A stretch of DNA of 23,453 nt. Source: Minisyncoccota bacterium. Its GTDB lineage: Bacteria > Patescibacteriota > Minisyncoccia > Moranbacterales > GCA-2747515. The notes beneath the pieces were generated by a model. It saw only the letters and a list, made by a program, of their open reading frames with translations, was not told where the DNA came from and made no database searches. The stretch covers positions 1 to 23,453 of the forward strand of contig CALHMM010000100.1 of NCBI GenBank assembly GCA_938034715.1, written 5' to 3'. The translations under genes were made by a program, and so were the position numbers. Shown here piece by piece: positions 6,946 to 15,096 of this stretch; positions within the stretch are counted from its first letter, which is position 1; each line of letters starts with the position of its first letter.

Positions 6946-8373
6946 CTATTTCTTAGATTTTCTTGGTTTAGGCTTTTTCTTGACAACAATTGTCTGTTTC
7001 ATAGCACTCTTTACTGCATCAATCACTTTCTCACGAGCAATAGTTTCCTGTGTGCCAGTATGCATATTTTTTACAATAACTGTACTATCAAGAGCTTCTT
7101 TTTGACCTACAATCAGTGTTACTTCCACGCCCATCTTTACTGCCTGCTCCATTTGTTCTTTCAAATTTCCACGACCAAAACTCTCAGCTACCAAAATGCC
7201 AGCATTTTCTACATCAGCGAAGATTCGAAGACTTTTCTTTTTTGCGAGATCTCCAAGTTGTGCTAAATAAACTCTTGGTCGCGGAGGTTTGTATGATTTT
7301 GTTTTAAGCCGCTTCATCTCCAATACTAACCGATCAATACCAAAAGCAAACCCAATAGCAGGCGTTGGCTCACCGCCGAAGCTTTCTATCAAATCGTCAT
7401 ACCGCCCACCTCCACCTAGAGCATGTCGCAATCCTTTTTCATCAGTTGCAAAAATCTCAAATACTGTCCGCGTGTAATACTCCATGCCCCTATTAAGCAT
7501 GGGGTTAATCATATACGGCAAATCAAGCTCATCCAAATACTCAAGAAGATTTTTAAAATGTTCACGCGATTCCTTATCCAAATGATCAATTGCCTGAGGC
7601 GCCCCCGCACATACCTGCACTGTCTTATCATCAGTAGCGTCGAAAATCCTGAGAGGATCCGTCTCGATAATATCTCTATACTTGCTTGGTAATTTATTTT
7701 TCTTTGAAAGGAAATAGCTCTTCAATAAATCACTATACTGCTCTCGTGATTCTCTCGTCCCAATTGAATTTACCTGAAACTGCACATTTTTTATACCTAG
7801 TTTTTGCAGAACTCTATAGGCTATTTGAATAACCTGCGCATCTAAAACAGGATCGTTCTCTCCAAAAATATCATAATTTGCTTGATGAAACTCACGATAA
7901 CGTCCCTCAGCAGGGCGATCATACCTATATGATGTTCCCATAGAAAAGAGCTTGATCGGTTGTGTAAGCATATTCATACTATGCTGCAAATATGTGCGAG
8001 CAACTGCAGGGGTAAAATCTGGCCGCAGCACAACATTGTCGCGTCCCCTAGTTTTAAAACTGTAAAACTCACGCTCAACCATCTCTGTCTGTTCGCCAAT
8101 TGGCTGACGATAGAGATTCTCAAATTCAATAATTGGTACATCAACACGACCAAATCCGTATTCCTCTGCTTCATGCTTCAGGACATTACGAGCTTGTTGC
8201 CAATACGACTGCTCACCTGGCAAAATATCACGCATACCACGAACAGACTGAAGCATAACCGGCTCACGGACAGCACTTGATGCCTCATTTACAATTTTTT
8301 TGGAAGCTATTTTTGAAAGTTTTTTTGAAGTTTTTTTTGATGCAGATTTAGATGATTTTTTTGCCAATGTCAT
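6946..8373 (-). CDS. hisS: Histidyl-tRNA synthetase
   Basis: The enzyme charges tRNA-His with histidine. The class II core begins LQSVRGMRDILPGE (residues 41-54), has motif 2 TSYRYDRPAEGRYREFHQ (147-164), the histidine-binding RGMEYYTRTVFE (295-306), GGGRYDDL (321-328) and motif 3 PAIGFAFGIDRL (338-349). A C-terminal anticodon-binding domain occupies about residues 366-460. The 475-residue length exceeds the usual 420-430 because of a Lys/Ser/Ala-rich N-terminal extension (about 1-38) and a Lys/Pro-rich tail (PKPRKSKK). An internal ATG at 8256 (MLQSVRGMRD) matches the canonical start, so the extension depends on which ATG is used. It lies 79 nt after lepB and 10 nt before the HIT gene. Confidence 0.96.
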   Translation of the reverse strand: MTLAKKSSKSASKKTSKKLSKIASKKIVNEASSAVREPVMLQSVRGMRDILPGEQSYWQQARNVLKHEAEEYGFGRVDVPIIEFENLYRQPIGEQTEMVEREFYSFKTRGRDNVVLRPDFTPAVARTYLQHSMNMLTQPIKLFSMGTSYRYDRPAEGRYREFHQANYDIFGENDPVLDAQVIQIAYRVLQKLGIKNVQFQVNSIGTRESREQYSDLLKSYFLSKKNKLPSKYRDIIETDPLRIFDATDDKTVQVCAGAPQAIDHLDKESREHFKNLLEYLDELDLPYMINPMLNRGMEYYTRTVFEIFATDEKGLRHALGGGGRYDDLIESFGGEPTPAIGFAFGIDRLVLEMKRLKTKSYKPPRPRVYLAQLGDLAKKKSLRIFADVENAGILVAESFGRGNLKEQMEQAVKMGVEVTLIVGQKEALDSTVIVKNMHTGTQETIAREKVIDAVKSAMKQTIVVKKKPKPRKSKK

Positions 8374-8452
8374 AAGTCTATAATATAGCGTCGAAATTAT
8401 TCAGTCTGAAATTGTTGTTATGATCACGCCAGATAACTTAAATCAATTTTTA

Positions 8453-9046
8453 TTAATAAACTTTTAATTCTGTAAAGGGGAAAGCGCGAAGTAGTACTCG
8501 TCCTATAACATCAGTACTTTTAATAGGACCAAAAACACGAGAATCACTACTAGCATTGCGATTATCTCCAAGAACAAAGTATTCGTCAGCGCCAAGAGTG
8601 TGCTTCACATCGCCAGTTGTCCGCCTCCCAACTGGGAGATATGCACTCTCATCCAACACATAGCCATCTGGTCTTTGTTGGCTAAAAATTGTCACTATGC
8701 CATCTTTGACTTGAACTGACTCCCCGGGAATACCAACAACACGCTTTATATAAAAATCCTTGAATTGATGTGGCGCACGAAAAACAATACTTTCCCCACG
8801 ATTAAGTTTTTTTCGTGGTTCAACTGTAAACTTTCCGCCAAACAATTCTACATTTTTATAACCAAATTCATTGATGATGAGGTATTGCTTCTCATGAAAA
8901 TTTGGCTCCATACTTGCACCACGCACGATAAATGGCTGAAAAAGGAAAACACGAATCGGAACAATGATAACGAGCGCTAAAAAAAACATCTTAATGACCT
9001 CGATAACAAACCCACCCATTGTTTCTGCTGAAGAATCTTTTGCCAT
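8453..9046 (-). CDS. lepB: Signal peptidase I
   Basis: Type I signal peptidase cleaves signal peptides from exported proteins at the outer face of the membrane. I choose the ATG at 9046 (197 residues, MAKDSSAETMGG...), because the upstream ATG at 9103 only adds residues with no family counterpart. A single membrane helix (about residues 14-36) is followed by FIVRGASMEPNF with nucleophile Ser45, FYIKRVVGIPGE with general base Lys101, and the box E motif YFVLGDNRNASSDSRVFGPI. All catalytic elements are present. It is divergent from the LytR-CpsA-Psr gene and precedes hisS; no functional link to hisS is implied. Confidence 0.96.
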   Translation of the reverse strand: MAKDSSAETMGGFVIEVIKMFFLALVIIVPIRVFLFQPFIVRGASMEPNFHEKQYLIINEFGYKNVELFGGKFTVEPRKKLNRGESIVFRAPHQFKDFYIKRVVGIPGESVQVKDGIVTIFSQQRPDGYVLDESAYLPVGRRTTGDVKHTLGADEYFVLGDNRNASSDSRVFGPIKSTDVIGRVLLRAFPFTELKVY

Positions 9047-9309
9047 GTAATTATTATGCACCGTATAAACAAGTGAAGCATGTAAAAGTATGTACATACT
9101 CATTTATCTGCAATATTAGCATGTTTAAACGTCCCATGCAATCGTTTGTTATTGGCGATAAAAAGCATGATTTAACACAAAAATGACAAATTATAGTACA
9201 CTAAAAAACAAATGTGCCTATTGTAAAAATGTTTTTTATACTCGAAATATCACCAAGAATTCACACATTATCATAAAAATATTTGTAAATTGATTTAGCC
9301 TATGACCAA
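9047..9309. promoter_or_regulatory. Divergent lepB / LytR-CpsA-Psr intergenic region
   Basis: AT-rich spacer. On the minus strand a consensus TATAAT (9195-9190) could be the lepB -10, but no good -35 lies 16-18 nt upstream. On the plus strand TATACT (9237-9242) is the best -10-like hexamer for the downstream gene, again with a poor -35. No small gene was recognised. Confidence 0.3.
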
Positions 9310-10746
9310 ATGAAGTTCCGAAAACAAAAATTCTTTCTCTTTTCTTTAATGATTTTTCTCATTGGAACTTTTTCCTATGGAATTTTTGTAGCAAACAAGC
9401 TCACGCAAGCGTCTAACAGCATATTTTACTCCAAAGGAGAGAAAGCAACACTACGCTCAACAATTTCCGAACTGACAAAAAAATCAGACGAATCAACCTT
9501 GGATGGCTATAACCAAGGTCGTATCAATATTCTACTTTTAGGAATAGCTGGAAAAGATACCTTTAAGCAGGGAGAGTTGCTCACGGACACAGTCATGGTT
9601 GCCAGTATAGATATTGCATCGCATAGAGTCGCTCTAATGTCCCTTCCCCGAGATCTTTTAGTTGAAACTGACAGCGGATTAAATCGACTTAACGCCTTTT
9701 ATGGCTTAGGTGAAAAACAATTCAAAGGTGCAGACGAAATCGAAATAGCCGTAGAGCAAGTTATTGATCAGGAAATACACTATTACGTTGTTATGGACTT
9801 TGCCGGATTTACCAAAACTGTCGATGCTCTGGACGGAATAAACATTGACGTCCCACGCCCAATCGACGATCAACTGTACCCTGGGCCAGGTTATAGCTAC
9901 GAGCCATTTATTATAGATGAAGGGTTCCAAAAACTTGATGGTGAAACTGCCCTGAAATACGTTCGCTCAAGACATGATGACCCTGAAAGTGATTTTGGTA
10001 GGGCAAAAAGACAACAGCAAGTACTGAGGGCTATCCGCAACAAAACACTTTCACTGGGAACGCTTACTAACCCATTTCGTATAACGGAATTATTCACCGT
10101 ACTTGGCACACACTTAAAAACAAATATTCAAACAAGCGAAGCACACGCATTTAATGCTCTACTCAAGAAAGTAGATACCCAAAACATTACGACAGTAGTA
10201 GTTGACGCATGGAAAAAAGATAGCTTATTAAAGAGTATAAAAAAAACGACCCCTGTAGGGACAGTAGTTGGACTAACACCGCGCAGTGGAGACTGGGATG
10301 AGATCAATGAATACGCAAAGGAAATTTTTTCTCTAGAAAAAATTACGCTTCGTAGAGATGCGATTGTAGCAGAAGACCCGCTCGTTCTCATTAGAAATGC
10401 AAGCGGCCAAAAAATCATTGGAGACCGAGTGCAGAAATTACTCAAAGGGATAGGGTTTACAAATGTAGAGATTCAAACAGTCAGATCAACTGAGTTAGTG
10501 TCCTCTGTATCTGATTTTACAGGCGGCCAAAAACCGTTTTCACTCAATGAAATCATTAGTCGTATTACAAGCAATCAACGCAAACCTAGCGATGATCTAC
10601 TTGACCTACATCCTCAATCAAGCAACAATAAGACCAAAGAAGCAATACTGGTCATTCTCGGTAAAGATCTCATAAAAACCTATACCTATGAAGAAGCATC
10701 GAGAGAGCTTGTGGAAAAAGATTACAAACCTCTTCCTCCTAAGTAG
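9310..10746 (+). CDS. LytR-CpsA-Psr family envelope phosphotransferase with LytR_C domain
   Basis: LCP enzymes move undecaprenyl-phosphate-linked glycopolymers onto peptidoglycan or other acceptors outside the membrane. The 478-residue protein has an N-terminal membrane helix (about residues 8-28), an LCP domain (about 72-243) with INILLLG, TDTVMVASID, VALMSLPRDLLVE and the arginine-rich YVRSRHDDPESDFGRAKRQQQVL block that binds the lipid diphosphate, and a LytR_C domain (about 355-452) beginning PLVLIRNASGQ. No Shine-Dalgarno is visible. The start ATG overlaps the stop of a three-codon ATG-ACC-AAA-TGA, which may couple or attenuate initiation. It is followed after 64 nt by pth. Confidence 0.93.
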   Translation: MKFRKQKFFLFSLMIFLIGTFSYGIFVANKLTQASNSIFYSKGEKATLRSTISELTKKSDESTLDGYNQGRINILLLGIAGKDTFKQGELLTDTVMVASIDIASHRVALMSLPRDLLVETDSGLNRLNAFYGLGEKQFKGADEIEIAVEQVIDQEIHYYVVMDFAGFTKTVDALDGINIDVPRPIDDQLYPGPGYSYEPFIIDEGFQKLDGETALKYVRSRHDDPESDFGRAKRQQQVLRAIRNKTLSLGTLTNPFRITELFTVLGTHLKTNIQTSEAHAFNALLKKVDTQNITTVVVDAWKKDSLLKSIKKTTPVGTVVGLTPRSGDWDEINEYAKEIFSLEKITLRRDAIVAEDPLVLIRNASGQKIIGDRVQKLLKGIGFTNVEIQTVRSTELVSSVSDFTGGQKPFSLNEIISRITSNQRKPSDDLLDLHPQSSNNKTKEAILVILGKDLIKTYTYEEASRELVEKDYKPLPPK

Positions 10747-10810
10747 TCAGGAAGACACAAGTCTTAAAAGCGTACAAGATAATGAGCAATCCTCTAATGC
10801 CCAACACGCC

Positions 10811-11362
10811 ATGAAACCACTAATCATCATTGGACTTGGCAATCCAGGAGAAAAATATGCTAGAACCAGACACAACGTAGGTTTTATGTTTGTAGATTTT
10901 TTAGCACAACAAATCGGAGCAGACGAATTCAAAAAATTTAAAGATAACAACACACTCGTCACTCATGGCACTCACAACAACAAAAAGATCATACTTGCAA
11001 AACCGCAAGGATACATGAATGCCTCTGGAACAAGCGTCCAAGCTCTCACAAGCTATTACAAGATCTCTCCACAAAGTGATCTCATAATCGTTCACGATGA
11101 TCTCGACATCGATTTTGGCCACTTCAAAATCTCCAAAAATCGTGGCGCAGCAGGACAAAACGGAGTCATTGACATCATAAACAAACTTCAAACCAAAGAC
11201 TTTATGCGTTTTCGGATCGGCATAGAGAGCCGTACTGCCAAACAAAAACAAAAAGTAAGTGGTAGCAATTTCGTATTGGGTAGATTTAATAAGCAGCAAG
11301 AGGCACAGCTACACAATATATACAACGAGCTTGAAACAGAGCTCCCGACGTGCACAAATTAA
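10811..11362 (+). CDS. pth: Peptidyl-tRNA hydrolase
   Basis: Pth releases peptides from peptidyl-tRNA that dropped off ribosomes. The ATG at 10811 gives 183 residues starting MKPLIIIGLGNPGEKY, the family start. A longer frame from 10688 overlaps the upstream gene and is rejected. Asn11 and catalytic His21 (TRHNVGFMFVD), GYMNASG, the acidic VHDDLDIDFGHFKI and the GAAGQNGVIDII motif are all present, as is FRIGIESR. FVLGRF matches the C-terminal signature. Its stop overlaps the predicted 3' end of an antisense-oriented structured RNA. Confidence 0.96.
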   Translation: MKPLIIIGLGNPGEKYARTRHNVGFMFVDFLAQQIGADEFKKFKDNNTLVTHGTHNNKKIILAKPQGYMNASGTSVQALTSYYKISPQSDLIIVHDDLDIDFGHFKISKNRGAAGQNGVIDIINKLQTKDFMRFRIGIESRTAKQKQKVSGSNFVLGRFNKQQEAQLHNIYNELETELPTCTN

Positions 11363-11481
11363 AAAGCACTATTCTGACCACCAGTATAAATCTTTGTAGT
11401 AAGGAGGAGGTATACTACGCAAATCTGAGATAAATCTCAGCGGTGGACAGAAAAGTGCTTCCTAGAGTCATTTCTCTGCAA
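11361..11481 (-). ncRNA. Candidate structured small RNA with three-way junction and CCUCCU loop
   Basis: The fold is closed by AAGCACT (11364-11370), TTCTG (11372-11376) and CCACC (11378-11382) pairing with AGTGCTT (11454-11460), CAGAA (11448-11452) and GGTGG (11442-11446): 17 pairs broken only by two symmetric one-nucleotide mismatches. Inside are hairpin GTAGTA/TACTAC (11396-11401 with 11413-11418, 11-nt loop) and hairpin CTGAGA/TCTCAG (11425-11430 with 11435-11440, 4-nt loop). The fold is strand-symmetric. I favour the minus strand because a TTGACA promoter lies upstream, the closing stem runs into UUUUUAAUUU, and the mismatches become U-U. On that strand the large loop reads UACCUCCUCCU, complementary to Shine-Dalgarno sequences. 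It matches no RNA family I recognise. Confidence 0.55.
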
Positions 11482-11487
11482 CAACCA

Positions 11488-11516
11488 AGGCTATCATATT
11501 ACCCAAAAAATGTCAA
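11488..11516 (-). promoter_or_regulatory. Likely promoter of the structured small RNA
   Basis: Minus strand: perfect TTGACA (11516-11511), 17-nt spacer, TAGCCT (11493-11488) keeping T1, A2 and T6 of the -10. Predicted start near 11481, about 20 nt before the closing stem. No minus-strand protein gene lies between this site and the end of pth. Confidence 0.42.
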
Positions 11517-11552
11517 AATCCAAAACAGAAATTATCGATCTCAATCAAGAAA

Positions 11553-12671
11553 ATGACAGACGAACACATAAGCGCACATATACTCTCCAAAGTACCTGGA
11601 ATCGGTGCACAAAAAATGCTTCTTCTATTAGCCTATTTTAGTTCCTACTCCAAAGTTTTATCCGCCACATCTAAGCAATTACAAAGTACTGGCTTGTCCA
11701 AAAAATTAGCTGATACACTAAGGCATGAAATAAAAGATGTCTCAAAGCAGGTTGAAAAAGAAAAGCTAGAGGAAAACCAAATCTCCGTCATACTACAAAG
11801 CGACAAATGTTTTCCGAAATCTCTCAGTGATACTAATAATCGAATCCCTCTACTCTACGTGCGTGGGAACAAAGATATCCTCGATATGCCAAGCATAGCT
11901 ATCGTAGGTTCTCGCAATTTCTCTCCCTATGGCAAGCAAGCAGCAACAAGACTATCTCTAGACTTAGCGCAAGCTGGCGTAAATATCATCAGTGGTCTAG
12001 CCCTAGGAATCGACGCTCTGGCTCACAATGGCGCCCTCCAAGCAAATTCTATTAACAAGAACGCAGGGAAAACAATTGCTGTTCTAGGTGGAGGCATAGA
12101 TGATGCAACGATAGCACCGCGAACACATCTATCTCTAGCGCAAAATATTCTTAATTCTGGTGGTACCATCATCTCCACATATCCACCATATACAGCACCA
12201 AGTAAGGGAACATTTCCAGCTCGCAACGCGGTGATGGCCTCCCTATCAAGCGCCACACTTGTCATAGAGGCAGAAAAAAATTCTGGCACATTAATAACTG
12301 CACAACTAGCCCACGATCACGGTAAAACCATTTTTGCCGTTCCAGGTTCAATATTCGCATCTCAATCTGTAGGAACGCATGATCTACTAGCGACAGGTAA
12401 AGCAAAAATCGCATGCCAAGCAAATGACATTTTATCAACGTTAAACATTCAATGCTCGCAAAAGCAAGAAATAAATACCAAAAAAAATCTATCAGATCCA
12501 GACACAAAAAAAATATTTGCTATCCTACAACAGAATTCTACTGGTCTTCCAATTGACAAAATAATCAGACTTACTAAACTAAAAGATAGTACAGTAACAC
12601 AGACGCTTGTCATAATGGAAATTGATGGTATAGTGATCCATCTGGGAGGCGGAATATACAGTATCGCATAA
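11553..12671 (+). CDS. dprA: DNA-processing protein DprA
   Basis: DprA loads RecA onto incoming single-stranded DNA during natural transformation. The 372-residue protein has an N-terminal helix-hairpin-helix (KVPGIGAQKMLLLLAYF, residues 13-29), a Rossmann-like domain with IAIVGSRNFSPYGKQ (115-129), SGLALGIDALAHNGAL (147-162), AVLGGGID and FPARNAVMASLS, and a C-terminal winged helix (about 315-372). All are standard. Nothing else for competence is in the window. No Shine-Dalgarno is visible before the ATG; the nearest purine run is AAGAAA directly adjoining the start. It is followed by a small ORF and topA, a common bacterial neighbour pair. Confidence 0.96.
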   Translation: MTDEHISAHILSKVPGIGAQKMLLLLAYFSSYSKVLSATSKQLQSTGLSKKLADTLRHEIKDVSKQVEKEKLEENQISVILQSDKCFPKSLSDTNNRIPLLYVRGNKDILDMPSIAIVGSRNFSPYGKQAATRLSLDLAQAGVNIISGLALGIDALAHNGALQANSINKNAGKTIAVLGGGIDDATIAPRTHLSLAQNILNSGGTIISTYPPYTAPSKGTFPARNAVMASLSSATLVIEAEKNSGTLITAQLAHDHGKTIFAVPGSIFASQSVGTHDLLATGKAKIACQANDILSTLNIQCSQKQEINTKKNLSDPDTKKIFAILQQNSTGLPIDKIIRLTKLKDSTVTQTLVIMEIDGIVIHLGGGIYSIA

Positions 12672-12672
12672 A

Positions 12673-12759
12673 ATGCAAAACAACAGTCTACCAGCACAAA
12701 ATAACAATAATCCTCCAACTAAAAAACTTTCTAACAAATCACTAACGCTCTCTCAATGA
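12673..12759 (+). CDS. Small Asn-rich ORF between dprA and topA (28 codons)
   Basis: An ATG one nucleotide after the dprA stop opens a 28-codon frame that fills the whole dprA-topA gap. Its TGA overlaps the topA ATG as ATGA, the classic arrangement for coupled re-initiation. The peptide is polar and probably disordered (MQNNSLPAQNNNNPPTKKLS near the start). topA has no Shine-Dalgarno of its own, so the frame could simply bring ribosomes to topA. Against a real gene: no Shine-Dalgarno, low complexity, and it would be the only TGA stop in the window. No homologue is recognised. Confidence 0.3.
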   Translation: MQNNSLPAQNNNNPPTKKLSNKSLTLSQ

Positions 12760-15056
12760 AGCTTCTTATAGTAGAGTCACCGACAAAAACAAAGACAATT
12801 GGAAAGTATCTTGGTAAAGAATTTACTGTCACCTCATCAGTTGGCCATATTCGCGACCTTCCAAAATCAAACAAGGCAGCAATCGATATCGATGCAGGAT
12901 TTGTGCCTCGCTACGAAATTTCCGATAAAAAACATGCCGTAGTAAAAGAGCTAATCTCTCTTGGGAAAAAAGCCGACGAAATCTATCTGGCAACTGACCC
13001 TGACCGTGAAGGTGAGGCAATCGCTTGGCATATTGCTGAGTTACTACTAGAAGCAAAGATACCCGCAAAAAAAATGCGCCGTGTCACTTTCAATGAAATT
13101 ACAAAACCTGCCGTTGTAGAAGCTCTAGAGCACCCAGGTAAAATCGATCAAGATCTACGTAAAGCGCAAGAAGCCAGACGTATCCTCGATCGTCTAGTAG
13201 GCTACGATCTCTCTGGTATTATCTGGAAAAAAGTACGCTATGGACTCAGTGCTGGCCGCGTTCAATCACCTGCCTTGCGTATTCTCGTCGCAAGGGAAAA
13301 AGAAATACGCGCATTTATCCCTGATCTTTTCTGGTTGATTACAGCAGATCTCAAGGGGAAAGATTCTGATACGCTTACATTTACCTGCAAAGAAGACTTC
13401 AAGGCAGTTTTGCAAGACTACACCAAGGAGAAAGACAAAAATAAAAGAGAGAAAATTATCGCAGAAGCTAAAGAAAAAGTACAGCAAGTTAAACAAAAAG
13501 CCGAAGATGGAAAATGGCACATTACAGATATCAAAGAAACCGCCAGAAAGCGCTCACCATACGCACCTTTTACGACCTCTACTTTACAGCAAGCAGCTAG
13601 CTCACGACTGGGATTCTCACCATCGCGAACGATGCGCACAGCACAAAAACTCTATGAAGCAGGTCACATCACCTACATGCGAACCGACTCCGTCACACTC
13701 AGCAAAGATGCTCTTTCGACAATCAAAAAGGTTGTCACAGGAAATTATGGTGCAAAATTTTACGAATTGCGCACTTACAAAAAAAGAAGTAAAAATGCAC
13801 AAGAAGCCCATGAAGCAGTACGTCCGTCAGACGTCAGTAAAAAAAGTGCCGGCTCTACTGATGACCAAAAAAAGCTCTATGATCTCATTTGGGCAAGAAC
13901 CGTCTCCAGCCAAATGATCGACGCGAATCTCAAGAACACACGTATCACGGCAAATATTCAAACAGCAGATATACCAGATTTTACGCTGACAGGCTCCCAA
14001 GTCGTTGAACCAGGTTGGCTACTTGCAGACCCAAGTGCACGTAAAGAGGATGTTGATCTCCCACAATTTACTGTAGGTGATCCACTCTCACGTGAAACAG
14101 TAAATGTCGAGCAAAAAGAAACAAGCCCACCAAGCCGCTACAGTGAAGCTGGCTTAGTAAAAGAACTCGAAGCAAGAGGCATTGGAAGACCAAGTACCTA
14201 TGCTTCAATTATCAAAACAATCCAAGATCGTGGATATGTAGAAAAAGAAGCCCGCTCCTTAAAGCCATCTGATACTGGTGAAGTAGTGAGTGACTTCCTC
14301 GAAGCACATTTTGAAAACTACATCAGCGACTCCTTTACTGCAGAAATGGAAGACAAGTTAGACGAAATAGCGCAAGGTGATCGAGACTATAGAAAAACGC
14401 TGGAAGAATTTTATACACCCTTCCTCAGTGAAGTTAAGCTAAAAGAAAAGCTAGACAAAGCCACAGACCTCGGCGAAGCTGACCCTGCTATGAAATGCCC
14501 TGTCTGTGAGAAATCAATGATTATAAAGCTTGCCAAAACAGGGAGATTCCTCTCCTGCAGCACGTTTCCAGATTGTACAGGAGCGCGCACAATCGAAGGC
14601 AAGGAACTCGAAGGACCAAAAGAAACAGGTGAAGACTGTCCAAAATGTGGTCCACAAGCAAAACCAAAAGCCAAAACTCATGGCAGACTTATTGAACGTG
14701 AAGGGAGATTTGGTAAATTCATCTCGTGCAACAATTACCCGAAATGCAAGTTCATCAAAGAAGATCCTACAGAAGTAGAAAAGAAAAAAACAGGTGTAAA
14801 GTGCCCGATGTGTAACAAAGGTGAAATGATGGAAAGAAATGGACGTTTTGGACCATTCTACAGCTGCACAGAATATCCTGACTGCAAAAATGCCATCAAG
14901 ACCAAGCCGACAGGAGAAATATGTCCACATGTACGAGATGACCGTGATAAACTCCCCTGTGGGGCCCTTATGATGCTCGGAACCAAAACGATACCAGAAC
15001 GTTGCAGTGACAAAACCTGTCCAAATCATAGGCCAGACAAATTAGCAAAAAAGTAG
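12756..15056 (+). CDS. topA: DNA topoisomerase I
   Basis: Type IA topoisomerase relaxes negative supercoils by single-strand passage. The 766-residue protein begins with the Toprim domain (LLIVESPTKTKTIGKYLG, Glu7; ATDPDREGE with Asp81, Asp83 and Glu85), then the archway domains with GLSAGRVQSPALR (163-175) and the active site HITYMRTDSV, where Tyr307 forms the covalent DNA link. GRPSTYASII is the conserved downstream motif. The C-terminus (about 570-766) has three four-cysteine zinc ribbons (CPVC...CSTFPDC, CPKC...CNNYPKC, CPMC...CTEYPDC) and a divergent cysteine-rich end (CPHV...CGALM...CSDKTC). A lysine-rich insertion lies at about 222-250. The gene ends before a bidirectional terminator. 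Confidence 0.97.
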   Translation: MKLLIVESPTKTKTIGKYLGKEFTVTSSVGHIRDLPKSNKAAIDIDAGFVPRYEISDKKHAVVKELISLGKKADEIYLATDPDREGEAIAWHIAELLLEAKIPAKKMRRVTFNEITKPAVVEALEHPGKIDQDLRKAQEARRILDRLVGYDLSGIIWKKVRYGLSAGRVQSPALRILVAREKEIRAFIPDLFWLITADLKGKDSDTLTFTCKEDFKAVLQDYTKEKDKNKREKIIAEAKEKVQQVKQKAEDGKWHITDIKETARKRSPYAPFTTSTLQQAASSRLGFSPSRTMRTAQKLYEAGHITYMRTDSVTLSKDALSTIKKVVTGNYGAKFYELRTYKKRSKNAQEAHEAVRPSDVSKKSAGSTDDQKKLYDLIWARTVSSQMIDANLKNTRITANIQTADIPDFTLTGSQVVEPGWLLADPSARKEDVDLPQFTVGDPLSRETVNVEQKETSPPSRYSEAGLVKELEARGIGRPSTYASIIKTIQDRGYVEKEARSLKPSDTGEVVSDFLEAHFENYISDSFTAEMEDKLDEIAQGDRDYRKTLEEFYTPFLSEVKLKEKLDKATDLGEADPAMKCPVCEKSMIIKLAKTGRFLSCSTFPDCTGARTIEGKELEGPKETGEDCPKCGPQAKPKAKTHGRLIEREGRFGKFISCNNYPKCKFIKEDPTEVEKKKTGVKCPMCNKGEMMERNGRFGPFYSCTEYPDCKNAIKTKPTGEICPHVRDDRDKLPCGALMMLGTKTIPERCSDKTCPNHRPDKLAKK

Positions 15057-15096
15057 GTCACAAAACCCAAGAAAAAAATATTACGGAAACCAAATC

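Noticed and set aside
9047..9103. Longer N-terminus for signal peptidase I from the ATG at 9103
   Set aside because: The extra 19 residues have no family counterpart and the ATG at 9046 yields the usual short cytoplasmic segment before the membrane helix.
10688..10810. Upstream extension of pth inside the LytR-CpsA-Psr gene
   Set aside because: It overlaps the upstream gene out of frame, has no family counterpart, and the ATG at 10811 gives the canonical MKPLIIIGLGNPG start.
11361..11481. Structured RNA as a riboswitch or leader for dprA
   Set aside because: In the plus orientation there is no terminator or Shine-Dalgarno sequestration linked to the dprA start 90 nt away, whereas the minus strand has both a promoter and a U-tract. 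Not fully excluded.
11510..11641. 43-codon ORF starting at the ATG at 11510 and overlapping dprA
   Set aside because: It runs out of frame through the dprA coding region, has no Shine-Dalgarno, and the overlap is better explained as a shadow frame.
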